This document shows, piece after piece, positions 7,186-14,260 of a DNA stretch of 39,705 bases (the stretch's first letter is position 1; each line of letters starts with the position of its first letter). The notes beneath the pieces were generated by a model. It saw only the letters and a list, made by a program, of their open reading frames with translations. It had not been told where the DNA came from and did no database searches. Both the position numbers and the translations under genes were made by a program. The stretch comes from Oscillospiraceae bacterium (GTDB taxonomy: Bacteria; Bacillota; Clostridia; Oscillospirales; CAG-272). The stretch is from positions 1 to 39,705 of the forward strand of contig SVRM01000030.1 in the NCBI GenBank assembly GCA_015064785.1. Direction: 5' to 3'.

Positions 7186-8676
7186 TTATTCAATCTCTTC
7201 CTGATATTTTTCAATAATCTGCTCAATCCGCTTGCTGAAGCCCTTGATCTTCTTTTCAATACGGGAAACATAGTCCGATCGGTTGTCCTTGACATAGTCG
7301 CGCAGGTCATTGAGAATCGTAATGCCGGAGGAACCGGTCATAAAGCCGATGTCACTGTAATACGAATCAAACATGATCTCCAGAGTCACAAGCGATTCCT
7401 CATCACGCAGGAACTTGCCTTCCAGAAGCACATCGATGTAAGCAGGCTTGACATCGCGCATCGACAGATAGGACATATCCTCCAGCACGCGGCCGACCAT
7501 ATCCGGATTGGATACCGTCACCGGTACACTCATTGCACCGCCGATGTTCGCCTGATAATGAATCTTGTAGTCTTCCTGTGCCTCGTTCAGCTTCGGGATC
7601 GGCAGAATACCAAACGCGGATTCCATATTTCTCATGCGCTCTACACCCTTGAGGTTGGCAATCCAGAACAGCGCACGGTCCTGCTCGAGCGCATCCATCG
7701 GCGCGTATTCACGGTCGACACCGCTGTAGCGGTCACAGATATAGGAGCCGTTGTCAGCGGAACAGATTTCCTGAATCGCACCGACAATGTTGTAATATTC
7801 CTCGGACTGGATGTTGAGAATCGGCAGATCATCCGCATCCTTGGTGATCGTCTGATAACCGGTACCGGACAAAAAGCAGTCGATGACAAAGGTATTGCCG
7901 ATGAAGCCGTGCATGTCAAGCTCTGTGATCTTTCCGTCACCGTCGAGATCACGTGTGATCATCTTGATGTACTCGCCCATTTTATCAAAAGTCCACTTGC
8001 CGTCGACAACCAGCTGATACAGATCGTCGATATCATGCTGCTCCGCAACGGGTTTGTTGAACAGCACGCACGGTGTCGCACCGAGCGCATGGATATTGAT
8101 ATCACTGTAGACAAAGTAGTTCCGCCCGTTGATGGAAGCACCGGCAAGCATACCGTCATTCCAGTACGGCTTGGAAAAGTCCAGATGCGGAACCTCATCC
8201 AGCTGAAGGCTGTAACCCTGTGTTGCCAGCTGGAACGAATAGACACCGTTGTTGATCGTCATGTCATACACATCATCTCCGGCCTTCACCGACTGAATCA
8301 GCTTGGACGATGCATCGCCGTAGTTAAACCGTTCCCATGTGAAATCAATGTTATATTTTTCCTTGATGGCAAGATTACGGTTGAAGATCGCATCATTGAG
8401 CGGTTCACCGTTCGTTTCTGCGGCACAGACATCGAGATTCGGTTCAAAATCATTGTCGCCATAGATGATATTGAAGACATCACCGCCGAAATCGACCGCA
8501 TCCAGCTTAGGATCGTATATGGCAGTCGGATCGACATCTTCGGTTTCCATGGTTACACTGCCCGCCGCGGTTTCTGTGACTGCCTGTGTACTGACAGGTG
8601 TCGATCCGGCATCACCGCAGGATGCCAAAAGCAGCAGAAGTGCCAGTGCCGGGAGGATGCATTTTGTGGAATTCAT
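7186..8676 (-). CDS. Extracellular solute-binding lipoprotein (orphan, family 1-like)
   Basis: A 496-residue lipoprotein: signal peptide ending in the lipobox LASC (Cys20), a Ser/Thr/Glu-rich linker, then a solute-binding fold typical of ABC sugar-binding proteins. DLDGDGKITELD (about residue 240) is an EF-hand-like calcium loop common in this subgroup. It is clearly paralogous to the protein at 29978-31423: both share a (V/G)DGKWT-(F/M)D segment followed by the calcium loop and the FGILP(I/Y)PK motif. No permease or ATPase genes are nearby, so it either shares a transporter encoded elsewhere or acts as a surface binder. AAAGGAGC precedes the ATG and a near-consensus promoter lies upstream. 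Ligand unknown, probably an oligosaccharide. Confidence 0.85.
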   Translation of the reverse strand: MNSTKCILPALALLLLLASCGDAGSTPVSTQAVTETAAGSVTMETEDVDPTAIYDPKLDAVDFGGDVFNIIYGDNDFEPNLDVCAAETNGEPLNDAIFNRNLAIKEKYNIDFTWERFNYGDASSKLIQSVKAGDDVYDMTINNGVYSFQLATQGYSLQLDEVPHLDFSKPYWNDGMLAGASINGRNYFVYSDINIHALGATPCVLFNKPVAEQHDIDDLYQLVVDGKWTFDKMGEYIKMITRDLDGDGKITELDMHGFIGNTFVIDCFLSGTGYQTITKDADDLPILNIQSEEYYNIVGAIQEICSADNGSYICDRYSGVDREYAPMDALEQDRALFWIANLKGVERMRNMESAFGILPIPKLNEAQEDYKIHYQANIGGAMSVPVTVSNPDMVGRVLEDMSYLSMRDVKPAYIDVLLEGKFLRDEESLVTLEIMFDSYYSDIGFMTGSSGITILNDLRDYVKDNRSDYVSRIEKKIKGFSKRIEQIIEKYQEEIE

Positions 8677-8710
8677 AAAATTGCTCCTTTGATCTGTAAA
8701 CTATGTGTAT

Positions 8711-8739
8711 AGTATACTTGATTTTTTGTGATTTGTCAA
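8711..8739 (-). promoter_or_regulatory. Strong sigma-A promoter for the binding lipoprotein
   Basis: On the minus strand: TTGACA, a 17-bp spacer, TATACT. The -35 matches consensus exactly. Confidence 0.85.
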
Positions 8740-8779
8740 CAGAATCTGTGTGATTTTCCTCGAATTTTCGCAGAACAGA

Positions 8780-9592
8780 TCAGAATTCGAGCGTTCCAGT
8801 TACGGTCGTATCACCGATTGCCGCCCACTCACAAGCGCGTACAAATAGCTTGCGCAGCTGCTTTGGTTTCCAGGACAGCATCGTGTCCTCACCCATACCG
8901 TGTCCGGTATAGAACGGCCATACATGACCGAGCAGGAGATTCAGGGTTCTTCCCTGTCCATACTGTCCGATTGCAACCATCGGCTCCCATGCGCCCGTAC
9001 CGTGCAGTCCGTGACGGGAAATTACATCAGGGTCAGAATAGGCAGACGCCAGAACCTGCAGCGGAACATTATGTACATTGGCACAGGTACAGAAAATCTC
9101 ATCCCGCGTGACAAAATCGGTGAGCCCGCGCGTTACAGGATGTTCCGTGTCGTCAATGTGAATCTTTGCATCCGCATAATCGCCATGCCTGGTTGGTTCA
9201 CGCCACATCAGACCTGCCATTTTTTCAATCTCCGCCCATGGCTTCATGCCGACTTCAGCCCAGTAACACGGATGGTCGCCGTGCATGAAGACAAAACCGG
9301 CGCCATTTGCCACCGCACGTTCCAGGAGGACCTGTTCTTCTTTGATATTGAACCGATAGTTGCCGCAGTTGAAAACAAAGACATCCGCTTCGTCAATCTT
9401 GCCTGAAGCAAAATACGCATCAAAGGTGATGTCGGACAGCCTCGGCTCATCACAGACACAGGTAATGTCAAATGCATCCGTCCCGTGCAGAAGTCCGATC
9501 AGAAATTCCGCAACACGATGGACATCATGTCCGCCCCAGTGAACATCACCGAGCAGATAATGCAGTTTTATTTTCTTGTTTTCCTGTTTCAT
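8780..9592 (-). CDS. ThuA-like domain protein (GATase1-like fold)
   Basis: A 270-residue protein of the ThuA/trehalose-utilisation type, with the features DVFVFNCG, FVFMHGDHPCYW, HPVTRGL and FTRDEIF-like VTRDEIFCTC. ThuA-like proteins sit in sugar-utilisation operons next to Gfo/Idh/MocA oxidoreductases, and the upstream neighbour here is one; the exact reaction is not settled. The ORF track start (9607) overlaps the upstream stop as ATGA but has no ribosome binding site; GAGGGGTG just before ATG 9592 supports the shorter form, MKQENKK. It is the last gene of the operon. An inverted repeat CTCGAATT/AATTCGAG spans its stop region but lacks a clear T run. Confidence 0.8.
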   Translation of the reverse strand: MKQENKKIKLHYLLGDVHWGGHDVHRVAEFLIGLLHGTDAFDITCVCDEPRLSDITFDAYFASGKIDEADVFVFNCGNYRFNIKEEQVLLERAVANGAGFVFMHGDHPCYWAEVGMKPWAEIEKMAGLMWREPTRHGDYADAKIHIDDTEHPVTRGLTDFVTRDEIFCTCANVHNVPLQVLASAYSDPDVISRHGLHGTGAWEPMVAIGQYGQGRTLNLLLGHVWPFYTGHGMGEDTMLSWKPKQLRKLFVRACEWAAIGDTTVTGTLEF

Positions 9593-9603
9593 ACCGTCAC
9601 CCC

Positions 9604-10464
9604 TCATCTGAAATCATGCATCGAAAGCCATGTGTCGGGTACATTGCGTGCCGCACGCACCGCATCGATCAGCGCAAGTACTTCCAGTGTTTCCTCCGCA
9701 GGTACCGGTGAAATTCCGGTCACAAAAAAGTCCAGAATCGCCTTCATTGTCGGAATATAGAAGTCCTCACTTGCCAGACGCGCACCGTTGGTGCCATCGG
9801 ACACCATGAAGTTGAACTCTGCCCAGGGGTTCGGCGATTGCAGAAAGCTCGCCATCCGTCCCCCGCCCCAGTCAATCATCATCTGCGTGACATTGTCGCC
9901 GGCAGAAAACGCCTTGACCCGCTGTGCACCAATGCCCATCAGCGCGACAATCGGTTCAAACTGATGCACCGCATAATTGTCAAGTGAGTGCGGTCCGACC
10001 GTTGATACAAACCGCGGCTTCGGATGCGATTCCAGATACGCGGTAATACTCGGGCAATAGCGCTGTGCCGAGGTGGACAGTACAGGCGTGTGATGCTGTT
10101 CTGCCAGAGCAAACAGACGCTTGCCCGATGCGGTATCCGCCGCAAAGGTTTTGTCAACGAACGTCGGTTTTCCGCTTTGCAGGGGCAACACGGCAATTTC
10201 ATTGTGCAGACGTGCATCATCCGCACCGATGACCATGATGGCGTCCACTGCGTCCAGAAACGCCGCAGGATCGGTATGTCGGCGAATATCACGCTGTGCA
10301 CACCAGTCCGCCGTCGTTGTTCCGCCCGGCAGATCATAGAACGCGTAAGCATCGGTCACAGCGGCATCAAAGCCGAACTGCGCAATCGCCTCCCGCAGAA
10401 AACCGGGATAGTAATTTGCGTGCCAGTTGTCAAGATAAGCGTCCCAGAATCCGATTTTCAGCAC
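9604..10464 (-). CDS. Gfo/Idh/MocA-family oxidoreductase-like protein
   Basis: A 286-residue protein with a Rossmann-like N-terminal half and a Gfo/Idh/MocA-type C-terminal half. The lysine-containing motif appears as GKPTFVDKTFA (usual form EKP), followed by the conserved HQFEP region in the C-terminal domain. The N-terminus (LKIGFWDAYLDNW) lacks a canonical GxGxxG, so NAD(P) binding may be altered or lost. GGAGG lies 1 nt before GTG 10470 and about 7 nt before GTG 10464, so the start is placed at 10464, leaving a 2-nt gap to the previous stop. Pairing with ThuA downstream points to modification of a sugar or cyclitol; the substrate is unknown. Confidence 0.75.
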   Translation of the reverse strand: MLKIGFWDAYLDNWHANYYPGFLREAIAQFGFDAAVTDAYAFYDLPGGTTTADWCAQRDIRRHTDPAAFLDAVDAIMVIGADDARLHNEIAVLPLQSGKPTFVDKTFAADTASGKRLFALAEQHHTPVLSTSAQRYCPSITAYLESHPKPRFVSTVGPHSLDNYAVHQFEPIVALMGIGAQRVKAFSAGDNVTQMMIDWGGGRMASFLQSPNPWAEFNFMVSDGTNGARLASEDFYIPTMKAILDFFVTGISPVPAEETLEVLALIDAVRAARNVPDTWLSMHDFR

Positions 10465-10466
10465 GT

Positions 10467-10697
10467 TCACCCCTCCTTCGGCGCATGGACCTCTTCGTCA
10501 TAACGCATGGCATACGCCATCTTCGTCTGACGTGAATAATAGCGATCCGCCGCCATCAGTGCGATTGCCGCGACACAGCGCAGCTCGCCAAGCTCTTCTT
10601 CCGTTTTCGCTCCGAACGTGTCACGAAATGTTCCGTTCTCTTCCTTCAGCTCATGCATGATTTCATCAAGCAAACTCATATAATCCGCACGGTTCAT
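10467..10697 (-). CDS. Small conserved-looking hypothetical protein
   Basis: A 76-residue soluble, acidic, helical protein that I do not recognise. The ORF track begins at 10706, but GGGAG directly abuts that ATG and is 9 nt from ATG 10697, so the shorter form (MNRADYMSLL) is preferred. It overlaps the end of the GNAT gene by 4 nt and ends just before the oxidoreductase start, so it is translationally coupled inside the four-gene operon. That tight packing is the main evidence that it is real. Confidence 0.6.
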   Translation of the reverse strand: MNRADYMSLLDEIMHELKEENGTFRDTFGAKTEEELGELRCVAAIALMAADRYYSRQTKMAYAMRYDEEVHAPKEG

Positions 10698-11209
10698 AAA
10701 TTGCATCTCCCAAACTGTGTAATATAGCTGTACAAATAGCTGTCGTGGTAACTGCCGCCGAAAAAGCGGTATGCGCGCATGGTTCCCTCACAGACAAAGC
10801 CGTTCATTTCAAGAATCCGCTGACCGGCAATGTTCTCCGTGTCCGTATCGGCTTCGATGCGCGCAATGGGGTAATTTTCGCAGAGATAGTCCCGCAGCAT
10901 CCCAAGTACCTGCGTACCGATGCCGCATCCGCGATTGTCGGGCAGAAGAATCATACCCACACGTGCAAGACCTTCACGGACAAAGGTCACCTGTGCAAGG
11001 CCAACCGGTTCTCCCTGCTCCTCGATGAGCAGAAATCCTCCCCCCTCCGACCAGAATCCATCCTCTCCGAACGCCTGAATCACCGCGGTCGGTGACTGAA
11101 AGCGGAAGCCCTGATAGGAGCCATATACCGTCGGGCTTGCGCAGAAGCAGACAAATTCAAGATCGGTATCCTCAATGCAGCGGATACAGATGTCTCCGTG
11201 TTCCAGCAT
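10694..11209 (-). CDS. GNAT-family N-acetyltransferase (RimJ/RimL-like)
   Basis: A 171-residue acetyltransferase of the GNAT superfamily. The acetyl-CoA binding region is seen as ILLPDNRGCGIGTQVL (about residues 87-102, the R/Q-x-x-G-x-G/A loop), and the C-terminal NxxGQRILEMNGF segment fits RimJ/RimL-like members that acetylate protein N-termini or small molecules. AAAGGAGG upstream of the ATG supports the start. First gene of the operon GNAT - small ORF - Gfo/Idh - ThuA, served by the promoter at 11233-11261. Substrate unknown. Confidence 0.85.
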   Translation of the reverse strand: MLEHGDICIRCIEDTDLEFVCFCASPTVYGSYQGFRFQSPTAVIQAFGEDGFWSEGGGFLLIEEQGEPVGLAQVTFVREGLARVGMILLPDNRGCGIGTQVLGMLRDYLCENYPIARIEADTDTENIAGQRILEMNGFVCEGTMRAYRFFGGSYHDSYLYSYITQFGRCNL

Positions 11210-11232
11210 AAGCCAACCTCCTTTTTTCTATC

Positions 11233-11261
11233 ATTATACAGGATTTTTCATCACAGCGCAA
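11233..11261 (-). promoter_or_regulatory. Promoter for the GNAT-ThuA operon
   Basis: Minus strand: TTGCGC, a 17-bp spacer, TATAAT. It is divergent from the promoter at 11291-11319. Confidence 0.7.
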
Positions 11262-11265
11262 GGGG

Positions 11266-11284
11266 TTTACGAAGAATTTACGAA
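11266..11284 (+). repeat. Two direct repeats TTTACGAA at an 11-bp period between divergent promoters
   Basis: TTTACGAA at 11266-11273 and 11277-11284, one helical turn apart, sits exactly between the -35 boxes of two divergent promoters. This is a plausible operator; the protein that would bind is unknown. Confidence 0.4.
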
Positions 11285-11290
11285 AAAGAC

Positions 11291-11319
11291 TTGCACTTTC
11301 TCAAAAGATGTGTTACAAT
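11291..11319 (+). promoter_or_regulatory. Promoter for the DUF4364 gene
   Basis: TTGCAC, a 17-bp spacer, TACAAT; about 48 bp before the start codon. Confidence 0.7.
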
Positions 11320-11367
11320 ATTCTCACGGCGTATGCCGGGCAATCCCAACGGAAGGCAGGTACGGTT

Positions 11368-11949
11368 ATGACAGAAACATTGCAGGCGCCTCTGCGTGAA
11401 ATGAGCGACATCAAAATATTCATTCTGTTCCTCATGGACGGGATCGGTCGTCCGATGGACTTCATCGAAATCAACGACATCGTGATTCAGAACGGTGTTG
11501 TCCGTCCGTTTGATTTCTGTGTCGCGTTTCCCGATCTTCTGGAAACCGGACACATTGTCATGGAGGAAACGCCGCAGGGCGAACGGTATTCCGTCACCAA
11601 CATCGGACGCGAGGCGGCACACAGCCTCGGTGGGAAAATTTTACACACCACCATGGACAAAGCATTGCAGAATGCCATTCTGCTGCTGAATCTCCGCAAA
11701 ACCGGCGGCGGGTATCGCTACTCCATCGAAGCCCTCCCGACAGGAAAGTTCTTGTTCCACCTGTACTATTCGGAAAACGGTACGGATACCATAACGCTGT
11801 CGGTTCTTACAGACACTGCGAAGGAAGCCGAGAACATGGAGATTGAATTTGAGCAGCATCCGGAGCTGTTCCGTCGTGCACTTCTCTCCCTTCTGACCAA
11901 CAGTGCCGCTCCGATTGACGAATATAAGCCCTATCATCTGATTCCATAA
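11368..11949 (+). CDS. DUF4364 family protein (putative winged-helix regulator)
   Basis: A 193-residue protein recognised as the DUF4364 family common in Clostridia. The N-terminal region (about 10-90: IKIFILFLMDGIGRPMDF, LLETGHIV, YSVTNIGREA) reads as a winged helix, and the rest is a family-specific domain. DNA binding is inferred from the fold and has not been tested for this protein. The ORF track start at 11308 lies inside the promoter; ATG 11368 follows a weak GGAAGG/GGCAGG site. The gene is monocistronic between its own promoter and a strong terminator. Confidence 0.8.
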   Translation: MTETLQAPLREMSDIKIFILFLMDGIGRPMDFIEINDIVIQNGVVRPFDFCVAFPDLLETGHIVMEETPQGERYSVTNIGREAAHSLGGKILHTTMDKALQNAILLLNLRKTGGGYRYSIEALPTGKFLFHLYYSENGTDTITLSVLTDTAKEAENMEIEFEQHPELFRRALLSLLTNSAAPIDEYKPYHLIP

Positions 11950-11956
11950 AAAACAC

Positions 11957-12013
11957 GGGGATATTGCATCTGCACATGCTTGTTTGCAGATACAATATCC
12001 CCATTTCTTTTTT
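11957..12013. terminator. Strong bidirectional terminator
   Basis: GGGGATATTG and CAATATCCCC enclose an inner ATCTGC/GCAGAT helix and are followed by TTTCTTTTTT. It separates DUF4364 (plus) from DUF2284 (minus). Confidence 0.9.
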
Positions 12014-12548
12014 ATTGCCGGAACAGAAGTGCACCAAAATAGGTGACAGTGTCCGCGCCGTTGATATAGCGAATCCCGGCATTCTGTGCAAGCTCGCTGA
12101 CAACAAACCCATACCCCTCCAGCGAAGGATGCAGCTTTGACGGAAACCGGCACGGTGCCGATGGATACGTACATGTCTCACACCGTCCGCAGCCCTCGTT
12201 GGACAGCAGATGATAATCGGACAGCAGCGGTTTCAATTCAGCATCGAATGCATCCACCGTTTTTTTGAATGCCTGAAGTCCCGCCGTCATTCCTTCAAAA
12301 TCGAAGGAGTCTTCAAGATCATATTTACAGGAGAACAGCAGCATGGTATGATACTGCTCCACACGCCGCTGACACTCCGCCAATGTACCAACCGCCGGCG
12401 GACATGCCCATGTTTTCCCATAATTGCAGCAGGTATTCTGCTCGCAGATGCGACGGACCTCCGGATAGTACCGCAGGTGATTCATATCAACAGATCCAAT
12501 CTCCCAGAACCCGATACGCCGGGCAATGTCAATAATCTTATTCTTCAT
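12012..12548 (-). CDS. DUF2284 family cysteine-rich metal-binding protein
   Basis: A 178-residue protein with two cysteine clusters: C-x4-CC-x7-CPP around NYGKTWACPP (residues 35-51), and CGRCETC...C (about 130-142), a ferredoxin-like C-x2-C-x2-C-x6-C array. This matches DUF2284 proteins predicted to bind a metal or Fe-S cluster; their role is not established. The ORF track start at 12650 lies inside tRNA-His and is wrong; ATG 12548 follows AAAAGGAAAAC. It lies about 25 nt beyond the tRNA operon terminator, in the same direction, with no clear promoter of its own, so it may depend on read-through from the tRNA transcript. Confidence 0.82.
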   Translation of the reverse strand: MKNKIIDIARRIGFWEIGSVDMNHLRYYPEVRRICEQNTCCNYGKTWACPPAVGTLAECQRRVEQYHTMLLFSCKYDLEDSFDFEGMTAGLQAFKKTVDAFDAELKPLLSDYHLLSNEGCGRCETCTYPSAPCRFPSKLHPSLEGYGFVVSELAQNAGIRYINGADTVTYFGALLFRQ

Positions 12549-12570
12549 ATCTGTTTTCCTTTTCTGATAA

Positions 12571-12599
12571 AACAAAAATCCGCCTTTTGTAAGACGGAT
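12571..12599 (-). terminator. Terminator of the tRNA operon
   Basis: Minus strand: ATCCGTC and GGCGGAT (one G-T pair) followed by TTTTTGTTTT. Confidence 0.75.
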
Positions 12600-12605
12600 T
12601 TCATG

Positions 12606-12683
12606 TGGGGTGAGTAATGGGGTTCGAACCCACGACCTCCAGGGCCACAACCTGGCGCTCTAACCAACTGAGCTATACCCACC
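12606..12683 (-). tRNA. tRNA-His (anticodon GTG)
   Basis: Cloverleaf with anticodon stem CCAGG/CCTGG and loop containing GTG, a T-arm GTTCGAACC, and acceptor ends GGTGGGTA / TACTCACC. The extra 5' G (G-1) of histidine tRNAs is encoded and faces C73. CCA is encoded. Confidence 0.95.
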
Positions 12684-12686
12684 ATA

Positions 12687-12763
12687 TGGCGCACCCTGGG
12701 AGACTCGAACTCTCGACCTACTGCTTAGAAGGCAGTTGCTCTATCCAGCTGAGCTAAGGGTGC
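12687..12763 (-). tRNA. tRNA-Arg (anticodon TCT)
   Basis: Acceptor GCACCCT/AGGGTGC, anticodon stem ACTGC/GCAGT with TCT in the loop, T-arm GTTCGAGTC, CCA encoded. Only 3 nt separate it from tRNA-His. Confidence 0.95.
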
Positions 12764-12809
12764 TTTTTTGAATATCCTTATCCGTTGCTGAAAATCGAAT
12801 AAAGATGTA

Positions 12810-12883
<74 letters not shown>

Positions 12884-12926
12884 ATGTCGGAGTTCGTACG
12901 CAGTGTTTTCTCTCGACTGCTTTTAT

Positions 12927-12955
12927 ATTATACCACAAGCCCATGGTTTTGTCAA
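12927..12955 (-). promoter_or_regulatory. Consensus promoter of the tRNA-Gly-Arg-His operon
   Basis: Minus strand: TTGACA, a 17-bp spacer, TATAAT; both hexamers match consensus exactly. Confidence 0.92.
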
Positions 12956-13001
12956 TAGGTTTCTTCAAAATTTTTCTTTTTTTCGCAGGTTTCCAATCAT
13001 C

Positions 13002-13030
13002 TTGACGGGACTATGAATCCATGATATAAT
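13002..13030 (+). promoter_or_regulatory. Promoter for the unknown 276-residue protein
   Basis: TTGACG, a 17-bp spacer, TATAAT; 27 bp before the start codon. Confidence 0.8.
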
Positions 13031-13056
13031 ATAACCATAATATACAGGAGGATGTC

Positions 13057-13887
13057 ATGACACTTTATGAATTGATGCTGCGCACCAATCACCATCTGCT
13101 CTGTAATCGGAAACCGTATTTAACCGACACACAGAAAATCTACATTGTCAAACGATTCCTTTCCGCGCAGTCTTCCCGTGAGGAATGTCAACGCTTCTGG
13201 CGCAGCGTTCGATTTCCCGGAAATCGGGACAGCTCCGGTCGCCGGATGTACCCGGAGTTCTTCATTCCACCGTACAATGACGGAAAGAAATACCGTTCCA
13301 TTCTCGGTCAGATGCCGGCAACACATATTTTCTCCTCCAATCTCTATGAGCTTGAGATCATCCGATTACTTGCCTGTTTCGCCCCCGACAGCAAAGACGT
13401 TCAAACCATCCTCAATTCCACCCTAGCGCGGTTGAAAACGACCTGCTTCGGTTATCAGGATGACGGACTTGGCGAATGTTTTGACACCTCACTCGTCGTG
13501 CTTCGTTTCCTTGCCGCGGCAGCACCGGATCAGACCGACTGGATACAGTCGCGCATTGACGTCTATCACAAATATTTCGCCCAGAAGCGCCGCCCGTGGC
13601 AAACAGAATGGTATTTCCGTCTTTGCCTATCCGAGCTGCCGGATGAAATTGCAATCCCCGAATTATGGAAACAGCAAAACGAGCTGTACCGTCTCCGCAC
13701 ACAAATACAAATAAAAGCTGACCATGACAACACAGAACAGTGTGCGCTGAAAGCTGCCATTTTGGACCGTTGTATTGCCCGCATCACCTATTTACAATCC
13801 ATAGGAGTTCCCATATGCAAACCATCATATCCATCTGCCAAAGCATCCTCACCGTCTGGCAATTCCCCGCACTTGCCATTCTCATAA
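13057..13887 (+). CDS. Hypothetical protein, no recognised domain
   Basis: A 276-residue soluble protein that I do not recognise. It is helical and rich in Arg, Tyr and aromatic residues (FFIPPYNDGKKYR, KRRPWQTEWYFRLC), with no signal peptide or membrane segment. AGGAGG 5 nt before the ATG and a good promoter show it is expressed. Its last 73 bases overlap the start of the DUF1294 gene in another frame; the corresponding tail (PSYPSAKASSPSGNSP) is Pro/Ser-rich and looks like a by-product of that overlap, possibly from loss of an earlier stop. It forms an operon with DUF1294. Confidence 0.7.
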   Translation: MTLYELMLRTNHHLLCNRKPYLTDTQKIYIVKRFLSAQSSREECQRFWRSVRFPGNRDSSGRRMYPEFFIPPYNDGKKYRSILGQMPATHIFSSNLYELEIIRLLACFAPDSKDVQTILNSTLARLKTTCFGYQDDGLGECFDTSLVVLRFLAAAAPDQTDWIQSRIDVYHKYFAQKRRPWQTEWYFRLCLSELPDEIAIPELWKQQNELYRLRTQIQIKADHDNTEQCALKAAILDRCIARITYLQSIGVPICKPSYPSAKASSPSGNSPHLPFS

Positions 13888-14132
13888 TCTCCTTCATCAC
13901 CTTCTGCCTCTACGGCATCGACAAGTGGAAGGCGCAGCACAACCGATACCGCATCTCCGAAAAAACACTTCTGCTGACCGCGGCGTGCTTCGGCGGACTT
14001 GGTGCATTTCTCGGAATGCGCGTTTTCCGGCACAAGACAAAGCATTGGTATTTTCAGGTGTTTGTCCCGCTGTTCATGATATTGCAGATGGCATTGATTG
14101 CCGCTGTGATCATTCTCGGGTGTCTGCTTTGA
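13815..14132 (+). CDS. DUF1294 family small membrane protein
   Basis: A 105-residue membrane protein with three hydrophobic segments. The DUF1294 signature is clear: YGIDKWKAQHNRYRISE, then FGGLGAFLGMRVFRHKTKH. Function unknown. ATAGGAG 7 nt before ATG 13815 sets the start; the ORF track start at 13740 would add an unlikely extension inside the upstream gene. Confidence 0.87.
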   Translation: MQTIISICQSILTVWQFPALAILIISFITFCLYGIDKWKAQHNRYRISEKTLLLTAACFGGLGAFLGMRVFRHKTKHWYFQVFVPLFMILQMALIAAVIILGCLL

Positions 14133-14183
14133 CGGATTTCGTCTTCTCAATTCCGGATTGTTTTTTTCTCGCAAAATCATAGA

Positions 14184-14212
14184 TGGACATGCAGCAACAT
14201 CTGTGCTATAAT
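14184..14212 (+). promoter_or_regulatory. Promoter for the XRE regulator
   Basis: TGGACA, a 17-bp spacer, TATAAT. Confidence 0.65.
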
Positions 14213-14260
14213 AATACCAACGGAACGGTACCGCCGGAATACATCAACAGGAGAACCCAC

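Noticed and set aside
7558-8712. 384-codon plus-strand ORF opposite the binding lipoprotein
   Set aside because: Antisense shadow; the minus-strand frame has a lipobox, promoter and family motifs.
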